Below are positions 44,528 through 52,857 of a stretch of 64,000 bases of DNA, in pieces. Positions within the stretch are counted from its first letter, which is position 1; each line of letters opens with the position of its first letter. Under the pieces are notes generated by a model that saw only the letters and a list, made by a program, of their open reading frames with translations, had not been told where the DNA came from and did not search any database. The stretch spans positions 4,331,200 through 4,395,199 of the forward strand of contig OX639973.1 of NCBI GenBank assembly GCA_951828385.1. Reading direction: 5' to 3'. The stretch comes from an uncultured Poribacteria bacterium (GTDB taxonomy: Bacteria > Poribacteria > WGA-4E > WGA-3G). A program made the position numbers and the translations under genes.

Positions 44528-45181
44528 ATGACAAAATTGTTTAGAAACTTCATATTATTACTGGCAGGTTTGCTCGCTGTTTCAATGCTCGCGGGCTGCG
44601 GCGATGTCAATGACGATGACTCAGAGATACCTGGTCCATCTTTCCTCAGTGTAACCCCACCGTCGGGTGTTGCCATTCCAGCAAATGAGACGATTACGGT
44701 TAGCTTTGACCATAAGCCCGCTGATGTCACGGTAAGTCCTGGTACTGTCAGAGTCCCAGGCAAAACCGCGATTATTACGGGGCCATTTCACCCTGGCGCG
44801 CTCACATTGATAATTACTTGGGCTGATGGCACTTATACACTGCACTATACAGTTACTGGACCAGACTGAACCGATCTGCGTGTCACGGGTGGCACTGTCA
44901 TGGACGGGGATAAGGATGTCAAGGCCGAATCTATCAACAGCGACGGGTGGATCGAGATTCTTTTCAGTGAAGAGGTAACCGGAAACATCGCACTTCAAAC
45001 CGAAGATGGTGCTGATGTCGGTTGGCTTGGCAAAGTCGAAGGCTACACAGCAACACTTGAACTTGTCAAGGGCAAAGAGCTGACCAACGAAACCGTCTAC
45101 GTCGTTGTTGGTAAAGTCTCTACTGCCGATGGCACCGAGGCAGAGATTAAAATCACCTTTTCAACCAAGGGTAAAGCGTAA
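44528..45181 (+). pseudogene. Ig-like lipoprotein gene with an in-frame TGA
   Basis: A single reading frame from ATG 44528 to TAA 45181 interrupted by TGA at 44867-44869. Part 1 (113 residues) has a lipobox (SMLAGC, C24) and a beta-rich Ig-like region (FLSVTPPSGVAI, ITVSFDHKP). Part 2 (from 44870) continues in the same frame with TDLRVTGGTVMDGDKDV, IEILFSEEV and VGKVSTADG. Both parts read as adjoining Ig-like domains of a surface protein, so the stop looks like a point mutation. A new ATG at 44900 could start part 2 alone but without a signal peptide. Confidence 0.7.
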
Positions 45182-45247
45182 ATTCAAATCCTACTTTGAC
45201 TTATGTTGGCGAGACTCCAAACCTTGCCGCTTCAATAAGGAGGAAAT

Positions 45248-46027
45248 ATGATTTTCACACATCTATCCGTTTTTCAAGGCAGACGCGTTTTCCTAAAGAC
45301 AAAATTTGCTCTTAAAATTGTCGTCTCCTTGCTGTGCCTCGGCATAGCGACGCAAGCATCAGCAGAACTGCTGTTTCACGACGATTTTGAGAAAGATAAT
45401 ATCGGGGATGAACCGAGCAAATGGGAAGTCGGATTCGACGGCGCAACAACCGCTAAAGTCGTCGCCGACCCGAAAAAAGGGAGCAACAAAGTTCTGCTAA
45501 CCGCCGACAAAGGATCTAATCAGTCACGGCACGATGTCGGCGGCTCCATCTATGTCGTCGGTGACGCAGGTTGGGACGATTACGTCGCCGAATGGGATAT
45601 GATGTTCCCCGATGACTTCTACATGGGTGTTGTTTTCCGTTTTCAGGATGGCGAAAAATTCTATCTCAGCGACCGGCGGCAAGGTGGTAGAGATTACCAT
45701 TTCTACAAACGGCAAGGCGGTTGGGCACAAGTCCAAGCCGGACTGGTGGAAAACGAACCCGAAGTCTGGTATCGCGCACAACTCATTCTCGAAGGCGACA
45801 AATTCACCTTCAAATTAAAAGAGCGAAAGGACAACCGTTCGTTTGACAAAATCGATCCCGCGACTGAAGGCGGAGACGGAAACTTCAAGACCGGTCAGTT
45901 TGGCAACTACGGACTCGTCTATATTGACAACATCTTTATCGGCGATTCCGTCGAAGACCTCGTCCTACCCGTCGAACCACAAGACAAGTTAAGCACGACA
46001 TGGGGCACCCTCAAAGCCTCTTATTAA
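45248..46027 (+). CDS. Secreted protein with LamG/DUF1080-like domain
   Basis: 259 residues. A signal peptide (VVSLLCLGIATQASA) is followed by one beta-jellyroll-like domain (LLFHDDFEKD, YVAEWDMMF, GVVFRFQDGEKFYLSD, WYRAQLILEGDKF, GLVYIDNIFIGD), as found in laminin-G-like and sugar-binding proteins. Start is well supported by GGAGG 6 bp before ATG 45248. The end VEPQDKLSTTWGTLKASY has the same W-G-x-(L/I)-K signature as three proteins at 6977-10998. No catalytic residues are obvious. Confidence 0.85.
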   Translation: MIFTHLSVFQGRRVFLKTKFALKIVVSLLCLGIATQASAELLFHDDFEKDNIGDEPSKWEVGFDGATTAKVVADPKKGSNKVLLTADKGSNQSRHDVGGSIYVVGDAGWDDYVAEWDMMFPDDFYMGVVFRFQDGEKFYLSDRRQGGRDYHFYKRQGGWAQVQAGLVENEPEVWYRAQLILEGDKFTFKLKERKDNRSFDKIDPATEGGDGNFKTGQFGNYGLVYIDNIFIGDSVEDLVLPVEPQDKLSTTWGTLKASY

Positions 46028-46043
46028 TTCAGACAAAGTAGTA

Positions 46044-46060
46044 GGCACGCTCCGCGTGCC
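46044..46060. repeat. Small palindrome after the secreted protein gene
   Basis: ggcacg, loop ctccg, cgtgcc. Same flanking word (caaagtagtaggcac) as at 21474. The partner arm gccactac at 46093-46100 faces gtagtagg, giving a larger imperfect hairpin. Confidence 0.5.
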
Positions 46061-46162
46061 GTGAACAATTTAAAACAGTACGCGAAGCGCGCCACTACCT
46101 ATGCTGCCACGCTAAACAATCACGCAAATCCTTCACGTCAACAGACAACGGGAACCACAATT

Positions 46163-47458
46163 ATGGCGACCTATACTGCCCGCGGTGGCAAAGACACCGT
46201 CATCACATCCGACCAAAAACGCGCACTGCTACACGAAGCACTCCTCAAATTGGGCGGCATCCCGAAAAAGATTTTGGTTGTTCCGCCGGATATAACACGC
46301 CTCCACTCGAACGCCGGCGAACTCACCCAAATTCTCTACGAGTTATGGGACACCGCAAACGGCACTACCTTTGATATATTGCCCGCTATCGGCACGCACG
46401 CACCGATGACCGAATCCCAGATTGCTGAGATGTATGGCGATCTGCCCAAGGCGACATACCACGTCCACAACTGGCGGACCGGACTACACCACTTCGGTGA
46501 AGTGCCATCTGAACTCGTCCAAGAGGTGTCGGGCGGCAAACTCGATTATAGCATACCTGTTGCCGTAAACCGCCGTCTTATAGGGGAAACCGGGTTACCC
46601 GGTTCCCCCTACGAACTTATCATCTCCGTCGGACAGGTAATCCCGCACGAAGTCATCGGCATCGCGAACGGATTTAAGAATGTCCTTGTCGGGACAGGCG
46701 GCGTTGAGATGATTAACAAATCTCATTTCCTCGGTGCCGTAGACGGCATGGAACGCCTCATGGGCCGCACCGATACCTCTGTCAGGAGAGTCCTAAATTA
46801 CGCGCATGCAAACTACTTGAAACAACTCGGTATTTTGTATGTCATGAGTGTCATGGATGCCGATGCCTCTGGGGAGCGCGTGATGCGCGGGCTTTACATC
46901 GGCGACGATGCCCGGACCTTTGAAACCGCTGCGGAATTAAGCAGAGCCGTTAATATGACGTTCTTGGATGCTCCCTTATCGAAAGTAGTCGTTTATTTGG
47001 ATCCGAGGGAGTTTAAAAGCACATGGCTCGGTAACAAAGCAATCTATCGCACCCGGATGGCAATGGCGGACGACGGTGAACTGATTATCATCGCGCCGGG
47101 ATTACGTGAATTCGGTGAGGACGCAGAAATCGATCGCCTTATCCGAAAATACGGCTACCGCGGCACACCTACAACACTCAACGCTGTCTCGGAAAATCCA
47201 GAGTTGCAAGAAAACCTCTCAGCGGCTGCGCACCTGATTCACGGCAGCACCGAAGGACGCTTCAAGGTCACCTACGCAACCGGACACCTCACCCAAACCG
47301 AAATCGAATCGGTCGGCTACCAATGGGCACCGCTCAACGAAGTGATTGCCAAATACAACCCCGAAACGCTTGCCGATGGCTTCAACGACAATGGATTTTT
47401 CTACATCAGTGAACCCGGACAAGGGTTGTGGGCACTTCGCTCGCGGTTTAGTGAGTAG
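46163..47458 (+). CDS. LarA-like (nickel-pincer lactate racemase family) protein
   Basis: 431 residues from ATG 46163; an open frame extends upstream through a repeat. The family core is seen in VVPPDITRLHS, PAIGTHAPMTESQ, YHVHNW, and SVGQVIPHEVIGIANG. LarA uses a nickel-pincer cofactor to racemise alpha-hydroxy acids. No larB, larC or larE is in the window, so the cofactor source is elsewhere or the protein acts differently. A near-perfect palindrome (46580-46612) adds residues RLIGETGLPGSPY in frame. Confidence 0.85.
   Translation: MATYTARGGKDTVITSDQKRALLHEALLKLGGIPKKILVVPPDITRLHSNAGELTQILYELWDTANGTTFDILPAIGTHAPMTESQIAEMYGDLPKATYHVHNWRTGLHHFGEVPSELVQEVSGGKLDYSIPVAVNRRLIGETGLPGSPYELIISVGQVIPHEVIGIANGFKNVLVGTGGVEMINKSHFLGAVDGMERLMGRTDTSVRRVLNYAHANYLKQLGILYVMSVMDADASGERVMRGLYIGDDARTFETAAELSRAVNMTFLDAPLSKVVVYLDPREFKSTWLGNKAIYRTRMAMADDGELIIIAPGLREFGEDAEIDRLIRKYGYRGTPTTLNAVSENPELQENLSAAAHLIHGSTEGRFKVTYATGHLTQTEIESVGYQWAPLNEVIAKYNPETLADGFNDNGFFYISEPGQGLWALRSRFSE
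46580..46612. repeat. 33-bp in-frame palindrome in the LarA-like gene
   Basis: Two 16-bp arms (14 matching) around one base, beginning ataggggaaaccgggt. It lies in a loop before the conserved VGQVIPHEV. Confidence 0.7.
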
Positions 47459-47489
47459 ATGAACTTTCATAAAAAGTAAGGAGAACAGC

Positions 47490-47708
47490 ATGCAACCGTT
47501 CAAGATTATCATTGAAAAACATCCTGATGGTTATGTCGCCTACCCACTTGGCTTGAAAGGTGTTGTCATAGGACAAGGCGATACTTATGAAGAAAGTGTT
47601 GCGGACGTGACCTCTGCGATTCGGTTTTATATTGAGACCTTTGGAAAAGAAGAACTCGAAACCGAAGAACCCGCCTTGGACGTTTTCCTAACTGAAGTGA
47701 GGATCTGA
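47490..47708 (+). CDS. HicB-like antitoxin
   Basis: 72 residues: KIIIEKHPDGYVAYPLGLKG, then VVIGQGDTYEESVADV, the standard HicB partial RNase H-like fold. No HTH domain follows and no hicA toxin lies next to it, so it is an orphan. AAGGAG precedes the ATG. A degraded, frameshifted copy lies at 50474-50538. Confidence 0.82.
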   Translation: MQPFKIIIEKHPDGYVAYPLGLKGVVIGQGDTYEESVADVTSAIRFYIETFGKEELETEEPALDVFLTEVRI

Positions 47709-47747
47709 GCGACGCGGAAAATGTTGATTCGGAAGTAGGAAGGTAAG

Positions 47748-49721
47748 ATGAATGCAGATGTCACCACTTGGGCGCTCCCAGAAGGGGCAATTGCCCGATT
47801 AGGACGCGGGATAGCAGGTCCGCTTGAATTTTCCCCAGATGGAAAATATCTTGCCGTCGGAACAAAGATTGGACTCTGGTGGTATGAGCTTGCTAAGATG
47901 AAACCCGTCGCGCTATGGGAAACAGAACGCGGGATGATTTCCGCCCTTAAATTTTCATCGGAGGGTGCGCTGCTTGCCACTGGCAATTCGGACGGTGGGA
48001 TTAAAATTTGGGATGTGCCGAATCACCGTTGCCTTGCGAAAATGCAACGGATGGGTCAATTTGACCGAGTTACTGAGCTCGTTTTTTCACCCGATGGGCA
48101 ATGCTTAGCCTCCTCTGGCGGAAGATACGATGCCCTTTACGTCTGGCACCTCAAAACCGGTGAACAGATCGCAAAGTTTACCGTTGACGAAGAACTACAG
48201 TCCCGCCATCGGCCTCCCGCCATTCCTCTTGTTTTTTCTCCAGATGGAAAGAGCCTCATAGGTGCAACCCCCGAAAATACCTTTTCAGTCTGGGATATCG
48301 AAACAGGTGAACGTCTTGCCCACCTCACCGGACATTCAGCCTTAGTGATTTACCTGCTTTTTTCACCGTGCGGCGAGTTCCTAACCTCGGTGGATTGGGA
48401 TGGCGGTCTCCACAAATGGGAAGTTGACAAACTCACCACTAAAGACCCACAACCTATTATCACATCAATGCCGGAAGCGACAAGATTCGTGTTGTACACC
48501 TATTCAGATGACGGTATCTTACTTGCTGCGACGGCCTCTGGAACGACTCTTACCGTTTGGGATGTGGAACGTAGCAGAAAGATAGCAACCTTAACGTATA
48601 AAGAAATCGTTCAGGGATTCTGTTTTTCACAGACAGGTTCGCAGTTAGTTATCTGCGGTACAGACACATTTCAAACTTGGAACATCGGGGATCCCGCGCC
48701 CCAACCTCCTGCTATCCGGGATCATGATTCTGTGTGCGGCTCCGTAAAATTCTCACCGGATGGGCAGACGCTGGCTGCAGGATATTGGTCAGGTGAGATT
48801 CATCTGCGGGACGTTCAGGAATTAAAACTGCAAACAACATTCAGGTGCGAAGGTCTTAAAACGATCCGCTCTATTGATTTTTCACCCTGTGGCAACAAAC
48901 TGGCTGCTACTTCCTATGATAAGACTGTGAGAGTGTGGGATCTTGGAAAACCAAAAGCACCGCCTGCTGAACTCACGGGACATCAAGCGGTCCTTTATGC
49001 TGTCGCATTTTCTCCGAAAGGCGACCTGCTGGTGAGTGCGGACGCTAATGGTGTTCTGGGCGTATGGGATGTGGAACACGACTACAAACTCCAAATATTT
49101 ACGGAAGAGACAGATTGGATCTGGTCAATCGCCTTTTCACCTGACGGAAAGCACCTTGTAAGTGCGCATCAAAAAGAAAAAGCACAGTTATGGGATATTG
49201 AGAACGGTGAGCAAATTACGGAACTCTCCTCAAACCGCCCCCGAGATGCTATGAAATATAAAGGCAACGATCACCAAATTCAGAGGATACTCCGACACTT
49301 GGAGAAAGGTTCGGTGGATAAGCGTACCCCAAAAGCAATTGCCTTTTCTCCCGATGGCGACCTGATTGCAGGCGATGTATTGGGGCAAATTCGGTTGTGG
49401 GATACTACAACTTATGAGATCCGTATGGTGATATGTTTGCCATTCGGATGCGGGAGAGCTGAAGCGTTAACCTTTTCTCCGTGTGGACGGTATTTGGTCT
49501 CAGGCGCATCGTGGTTAGGAGGCACTGGCACTGATAAAGTGTCCATCCGTTTGTGGGATGTTGCTACCGGTGAAAATATCGCTACCTTCTGGAGCCATCC
49601 CACCGATATTCAGTCACTTGCTTTTTCACCGGATGGCACCCTATTGGCGAGTGGCAGCTACGATGGCACTATTCTATTATGGGACATGAAGCCTTACATC
49701 TTCCCTATTGACACACACTAA
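47748..49721 (+). CDS. WD40 repeat protein
   Basis: 657 residues built almost entirely of WD40 repeats, about 13-14, giving two seven-bladed propellers. Typical units: LEFSPDGKYLAVGT, LKFSSEGALLATGN, LVFSPDGQCLASSGG, VKFSPDGQTLAAG, IAFSPDGKHLVSA, LAFSPDGTLLASGS, each with an IKIWD or VRVWD-type end. There is no signal peptide or enzymatic domain, so it is a scaffold or interaction protein. GGAAGG lies upstream of the ATG. Confidence 0.9.
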   Translation: MNADVTTWALPEGAIARLGRGIAGPLEFSPDGKYLAVGTKIGLWWYELAKMKPVALWETERGMISALKFSSEGALLATGNSDGGIKIWDVPNHRCLAKMQRMGQFDRVTELVFSPDGQCLASSGGRYDALYVWHLKTGEQIAKFTVDEELQSRHRPPAIPLVFSPDGKSLIGATPENTFSVWDIETGERLAHLTGHSALVIYLLFSPCGEFLTSVDWDGGLHKWEVDKLTTKDPQPIITSMPEATRFVLYTYSDDGILLAATASGTTLTVWDVERSRKIATLTYKEIVQGFCFSQTGSQLVICGTDTFQTWNIGDPAPQPPAIRDHDSVCGSVKFSPDGQTLAAGYWSGEIHLRDVQELKLQTTFRCEGLKTIRSIDFSPCGNKLAATSYDKTVRVWDLGKPKAPPAELTGHQAVLYAVAFSPKGDLLVSADANGVLGVWDVEHDYKLQIFTEETDWIWSIAFSPDGKHLVSAHQKEKAQLWDIENGEQITELSSNRPRDAMKYKGNDHQIQRILRHLEKGSVDKRTPKAIAFSPDGDLIAGDVLGQIRLWDTTTYEIRMVICLPFGCGRAEALTFSPCGRYLVSGASWLGGTGTDKVSIRLWDVATGENIATFWSHPTDIQSLAFSPDGTLLASGSYDGTILLWDMKPYIFPIDTH

Positions 49722-49789
49722 GTCTGAGTAAAGGTTGTGGGCGTTACGTTCACGATTTAGGAAATAGATTTGCCAAAATCCCTATTTTT

Positions 49790-50476
49790 ATGTTACACTA
49801 TGCAGCAGAAAAACCGAAAGTTTATCTTGAAACCACAGTAGTCAGCTATCTGGTAGCACGCCCCAGTAACGATGTAACGGTATCTGATCGACAACAACCA
49901 ACTCGGCAGCTGTGGGAGGAATATTCCGATGCTTTTGAGTTTGTCACTTCGGAGATAGTTCTCGGTGAAGCTGAACGTGGCGATCCAAGAGAAGCCGAAC
50001 GTCGGAGCGGAATGTTAGACAACCTAACGGAATTGCGTTTGTCGCCGGAGGCGACTGCTCTCGCACATAAATTAATAGACGCTGGTGCCGTGCCACTGCA
50101 ATCTCTATCGGACGCGCAACATATCGCGATTGCTGTGGTCCATAACGTTGAGTATCTCGTTTCTTGGAATTACAAGCATATTGTTAATGAAACCAAGCGG
50201 CAGCATATCAAGGACGTTTGTCTCGTCGCTGGATATCAACCAACTACCCTCTGTACACCTGAGGCGTTGATGGAGGAGATACAGATGAAAGAGCATCTTG
50301 AACCGCAGACTGATCCTATCTTGGAAGAATGTTATCGAATGAAAGCAGAATTTTCTGCCCAATTTAATTCTATAGAGGAACTTTACAACTATTTGAAAGC
50401 AAGAGAGAAAGAGGGTGAAGCCCAAGGTAGGGTATATATAGACCCGCCTCCACCTCCCGCAGAACGGCGCAAGTAG
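49790..50476 (+). CDS. PIN toxin fused to its antitoxin
   Basis: 228 residues in two parts. Residues 1-165 are a PIN domain: YLETTVVSYLVARPS (E14), SEIVLGEAE (E60), SLSDAQHIAIA and YLVSWNYKHI, the form usually called VapC-like. Residues 166-228 (DPILEECYRMKAEF, IEELYNYLKAREKE, then a Pro-rich tail) match the small partner that normally follows such a toxin as a separate gene. GGAGGAG lies 5-7 bp before the in-frame ATG at 50285, so the 63-residue part can probably also be made alone. Confidence 0.8.
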   Translation: MLHYAAEKPKVYLETTVVSYLVARPSNDVTVSDRQQPTRQLWEEYSDAFEFVTSEIVLGEAERGDPREAERRSGMLDNLTELRLSPEATALAHKLIDAGAVPLQSLSDAQHIAIAVVHNVEYLVSWNYKHIVNETKRQHIKDVCLVAGYQPTTLCTPEALMEEIQMKEHLEPQTDPILEECYRMKAEFSAQFNSIEELYNYLKAREKEGEAQGRVYIDPPPPPAERRK

Positions 50477-50538
50477 GGTTGAAAGGTGCCGTTATGACAA
50501 GGCGACACATACCAAGAAAGTGTTGAGGACGTAACCTC
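50474..50538 (+). pseudogene. Degraded HicB fragment
   Basis: About 65 bp similar to 47546-47612 (ttgaaaggtg, gacaaggcga.ac, gaaagtgttg.ggacgt). One deleted base breaks the frame. No toxin adjacent. Confidence 0.5.
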
Positions 50539-50580
50539 AAAAAACAGAGTTATTCGTTTGATAGAAAGAAAGAGAACAGC

Positions 50581-51318
50581 ATGCAACTCCTCAAAAGTAT
50601 CGCCAACTGGACACCTAAAATGTGGTTACCGTTGGCAATTGTTCTGTTGAACGGTGTAATTAACTTTTCGGAGAAGTTATATTTTTTCGTATATTTGGAT
50701 TTATTCGGATTGGATTTGTTGAAAGCCACGCATACTAAGGTTCTCAGCGGATTTTTCACTATCGCTGGGGCATTGATCGATTGGATCCTGATAAGCGTTC
50801 TCCTCTTTTTTGCGTGTCGGTTATTTTTTAATGGCGAAGGTGTCTTCCGAAATTTCTTTAAAATTATAGGTCTATGCCATCTCGTTGGCGAAGGTGTCTT
50901 CCGAAATTTTTTTAAAATTATAGGTCTATGCCATCTCGTTCTGTTAGTTGCCACATTAGGTCATTTCATTTTCATTTCAATCAGTTTGCCTCCTGATCTC
51001 ACAACGCTCAAATATAACAACACTACAAGTTCACAAGAGCGATCAGAAGCAATTACTGAAGCGTGGGCTTCACTTGAACTGCCAGTCCAACTGATTAACA
51101 TTGCAGGTCACATCTGTTTCGTGCTTATCCTCGTAGCAGTGGTTCAAACTTTTTTTGAAATTAGGTGGGTCCAGGCTCTTTGTATCACATGTATCTCTTA
51201 TGCTATCTATTGGGTTTTGAACGAAGCCTTGTGGTCCATTTTTTTCCATGTGTTTTCGTTTTTTTTCTCCCAATTCTTTGTTCCGAGTTGGCAGCCGGGC
51301 GACCCGATTCGACCGTAA
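50581..51318 (+). CDS. YIP1-like multi-pass membrane protein with internal duplication
   Basis: 245 residues, about five transmembrane helices (LPLAIVLLNGVINF, LIDWILISVLLFFACRLFF, LLVATLGHFIFISISL, FVLILVAVVQTF, YAIYWVLNEALW). The GEGVFRNFFKIIGLCHLV segment is the YIP1-type loop and occurs twice in a row, because 54 bp at 50833-50886 are duplicated at 50887-50940 with one silent change. The leader before its ATG (agaacagcatgcaac) resembles that of the HicB gene. Function unknown. Confidence 0.7.
   Translation: MQLLKSIANWTPKMWLPLAIVLLNGVINFSEKLYFFVYLDLFGLDLLKATHTKVLSGFFTIAGALIDWILISVLLFFACRLFFNGEGVFRNFFKIIGLCHLVGEGVFRNFFKIIGLCHLVLLVATLGHFIFISISLPPDLTTLKYNNTTSSQERSEAITEAWASLELPVQLINIAGHICFVLILVAVVQTFFEIRWVQALCITCISYAIYWVLNEALWSIFFHVFSFFFSQFFVPSWQPGDPIRP
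50833..50940 (+). repeat. 54-bp tandem duplication
   Basis: Two 54-bp units differing at one position (ttc versus ttt), each 18 codons, so the frame is preserved. Confidence 0.9.
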
Positions 51319-51319
51319 C

Positions 51320-52027
51320 CTAATGTGGTATCAGCATTTCAGGCAATTCAGTGAGGTTTTGAATCGTTTCACTCCATCTGCCAGCTTGAGTGCCGTCTCG
51401 GTCAAGCAGTATCGGACGAATCCTTACATTTCGCGCCCCAACAATATCCGCCTGGTATGTATCCCCTACATGGACAGCTTCTTCTGCCGAAACGCCAACT
51501 GCTGCAAGCGCGTAGTTGAATATATGTGGATCCGGCTTCTCGGATCGAACACGCGCATCATGCGAGGCAACGATGGCGTCAAAATAGTCGGAGATACCCA
51601 ACCGCTCAGTCAGTGGATCTAAGGGCGTATCCCAATTGGAAACAATCGCTAACTTGAAGCCCGCGTCTCGCAAACGCTGAAGGGTCGGAACGGCATCGTC
51701 GTAGAGCATAGCACTATTCGCAGCAAAGAGGTAGTGCCCAGATTGTAACAGTTCCCACGCAATCTGTTCTACATGATTCTCAATGCCGACTTCTCTTATA
51801 AATTCGCATTCTCGCCTCATCACGGTTATCGACGATTCCAGCAGAGAATAATGGGTAGTAGGGGCGGGTGCCGATGTGCCAGCAAAAAGACTTTTCAATG
51901 CTGTTTCACAGCGTTCCCAATTGACCTCAACACCATATCTTTCAGCGATTCTTTTAAGGTTTTCCTCAAGTGAATGCCTATGAAAACACAATGTTTCGTA
52001 AAAATCAAAGAAAACAGCTCTTACCAA
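51320..52027 (-). CDS. HAD family hydrolase, paralogue 1
   Basis: 235 residues, TTG start with AAGGAAA upstream, matching the position of the paralogue's start. HAD motifs: I FFDFYETL (nucleophile D8, usual second Asp is Tyr), II VSNWDTP, III KPDPHIF, IV HVGDTYQADIVGA. The DxY form of motif I is known in several HAD branches. A helical cap lies between I and II. Substrate unknown. Tandem with the paralogue at 52132-52839. Confidence 0.88.
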   Translation of the reverse strand: MVRAVFFDFYETLCFHRHSLEENLKRIAERYGVEVNWERCETALKSLFAGTSAPAPTTHYSLLESSITVMRRECEFIREVGIENHVEQIAWELLQSGHYLFAANSAMLYDDAVPTLQRLRDAGFKLAIVSNWDTPLDPLTERLGISDYFDAIVASHDARVRSEKPDPHIFNYALAAVGVSAEEAVHVGDTYQADIVGARNVRIRPILLDRDGTQAGRWSETIQNLTELPEMLIPH

Positions 52028-52131
52028 TTTTTAATTTTCCTTGCGGGGGAACGACGGGCGTTAAGATTTTTCCGTGCGTTTCCGAAATCCGCCTGCGCCG
52101 TTGTTGCAGGCTACAGGTTTTGTTTGCGACA

Positions 52132-52839
52132 TTAGTCGCGACCAGAAAGCAGTTTTGGTAATTCAGAAAGGCTTTGGATTGTTTCATCCCATTTGCCGGT
52201 TTGGGTGCCGTCTCGGTCAATGAGTATTGGACGAATGCCGACATTTTCTGCCCCCACAATATCCGCCTCATAAGTATCGCCAACATGCACGGCTTCCGCT
52301 GCTGAAACGCCGACGGCTGCGAGCGTGTAGTTGAAGATGTGTGGATCCGGCTTTGCAGACAGGACACGCATATCGTGTGAGGCAACAATTATGTCGAAAT
52401 AGTGCGCAATACCGAGCCTCTCGGTGAGTGGGTCCAACGGTGTATCCCAATTGGAAACAATCGCTAACTTGAAACCGGCATCTCGTAAATGCTCAAGTGT
52501 CGGGACAGTGTCATCGTAGAGCGTAGCAGCACTGGCGGCAAAGAGTGAATGTTCAGATTGCAACAGTTCCCACGTCACCTGTTCTACATGTTCCTGAACA
52601 CCGAGTTCTCGGACAAATTCACAATAACTCTCAATAATTTCTTGCATTGTTCCAAGAAGAGAGTGCGTCGTCGGATCAGAACCTGACGCGTCGGCATAGA
52701 GATGCTCGCGCGCTGTGTCATAGCGTTCCCAATCAATTTCACACCCATACCGGTCAGTGATTTTTTGGAGTCTGGGTCTCAGCGATTCTCCCCAAACGCC
52801 CAACGTCTGGTAAAAATCAAAGAAAACGGCTTTTATCAT
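52132..52839 (-). CDS. HAD family hydrolase, paralogue 2
   Basis: 235 residues with the same motif set (FFDFYQTL, VSNWDTP, KPDPHIF, HVGDTYEADIVGA). Much of the region from motif II on is identical to paralogue 1, while the caps differ more, so the pair arose by tandem duplication and may differ in substrate. It lies 18 bp upstream of the queC stop on the same strand. Confidence 0.88.
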   Translation of the reverse strand: MIKAVFFDFYQTLGVWGESLRPRLQKITDRYGCEIDWERYDTAREHLYADASGSDPTTHSLLGTMQEIIESYCEFVRELGVQEHVEQVTWELLQSEHSLFAASAATLYDDTVPTLEHLRDAGFKLAIVSNWDTPLDPLTERLGIAHYFDIIVASHDMRVLSAKPDPHIFNYTLAAVGVSAAEAVHVGDTYEADIVGAENVGIRPILIDRDGTQTGKWDETIQSLSELPKLLSGRD

Positions 52840-52857
52840 AGTTTTGCGTCCTCATCT

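Noticed and set aside
44867-44869. TGA as selenocysteine or recoded codon
   Set aside because: No hairpin of SECIS type is evident after it, the place is a domain linker, and other genes in the window use TGA as stop.
52060-52120. Terminator between the two HAD genes
   Set aside because: A gcctgc/gcaggc stem exists, but no T-run follows on the minus strand, so it is not supported.
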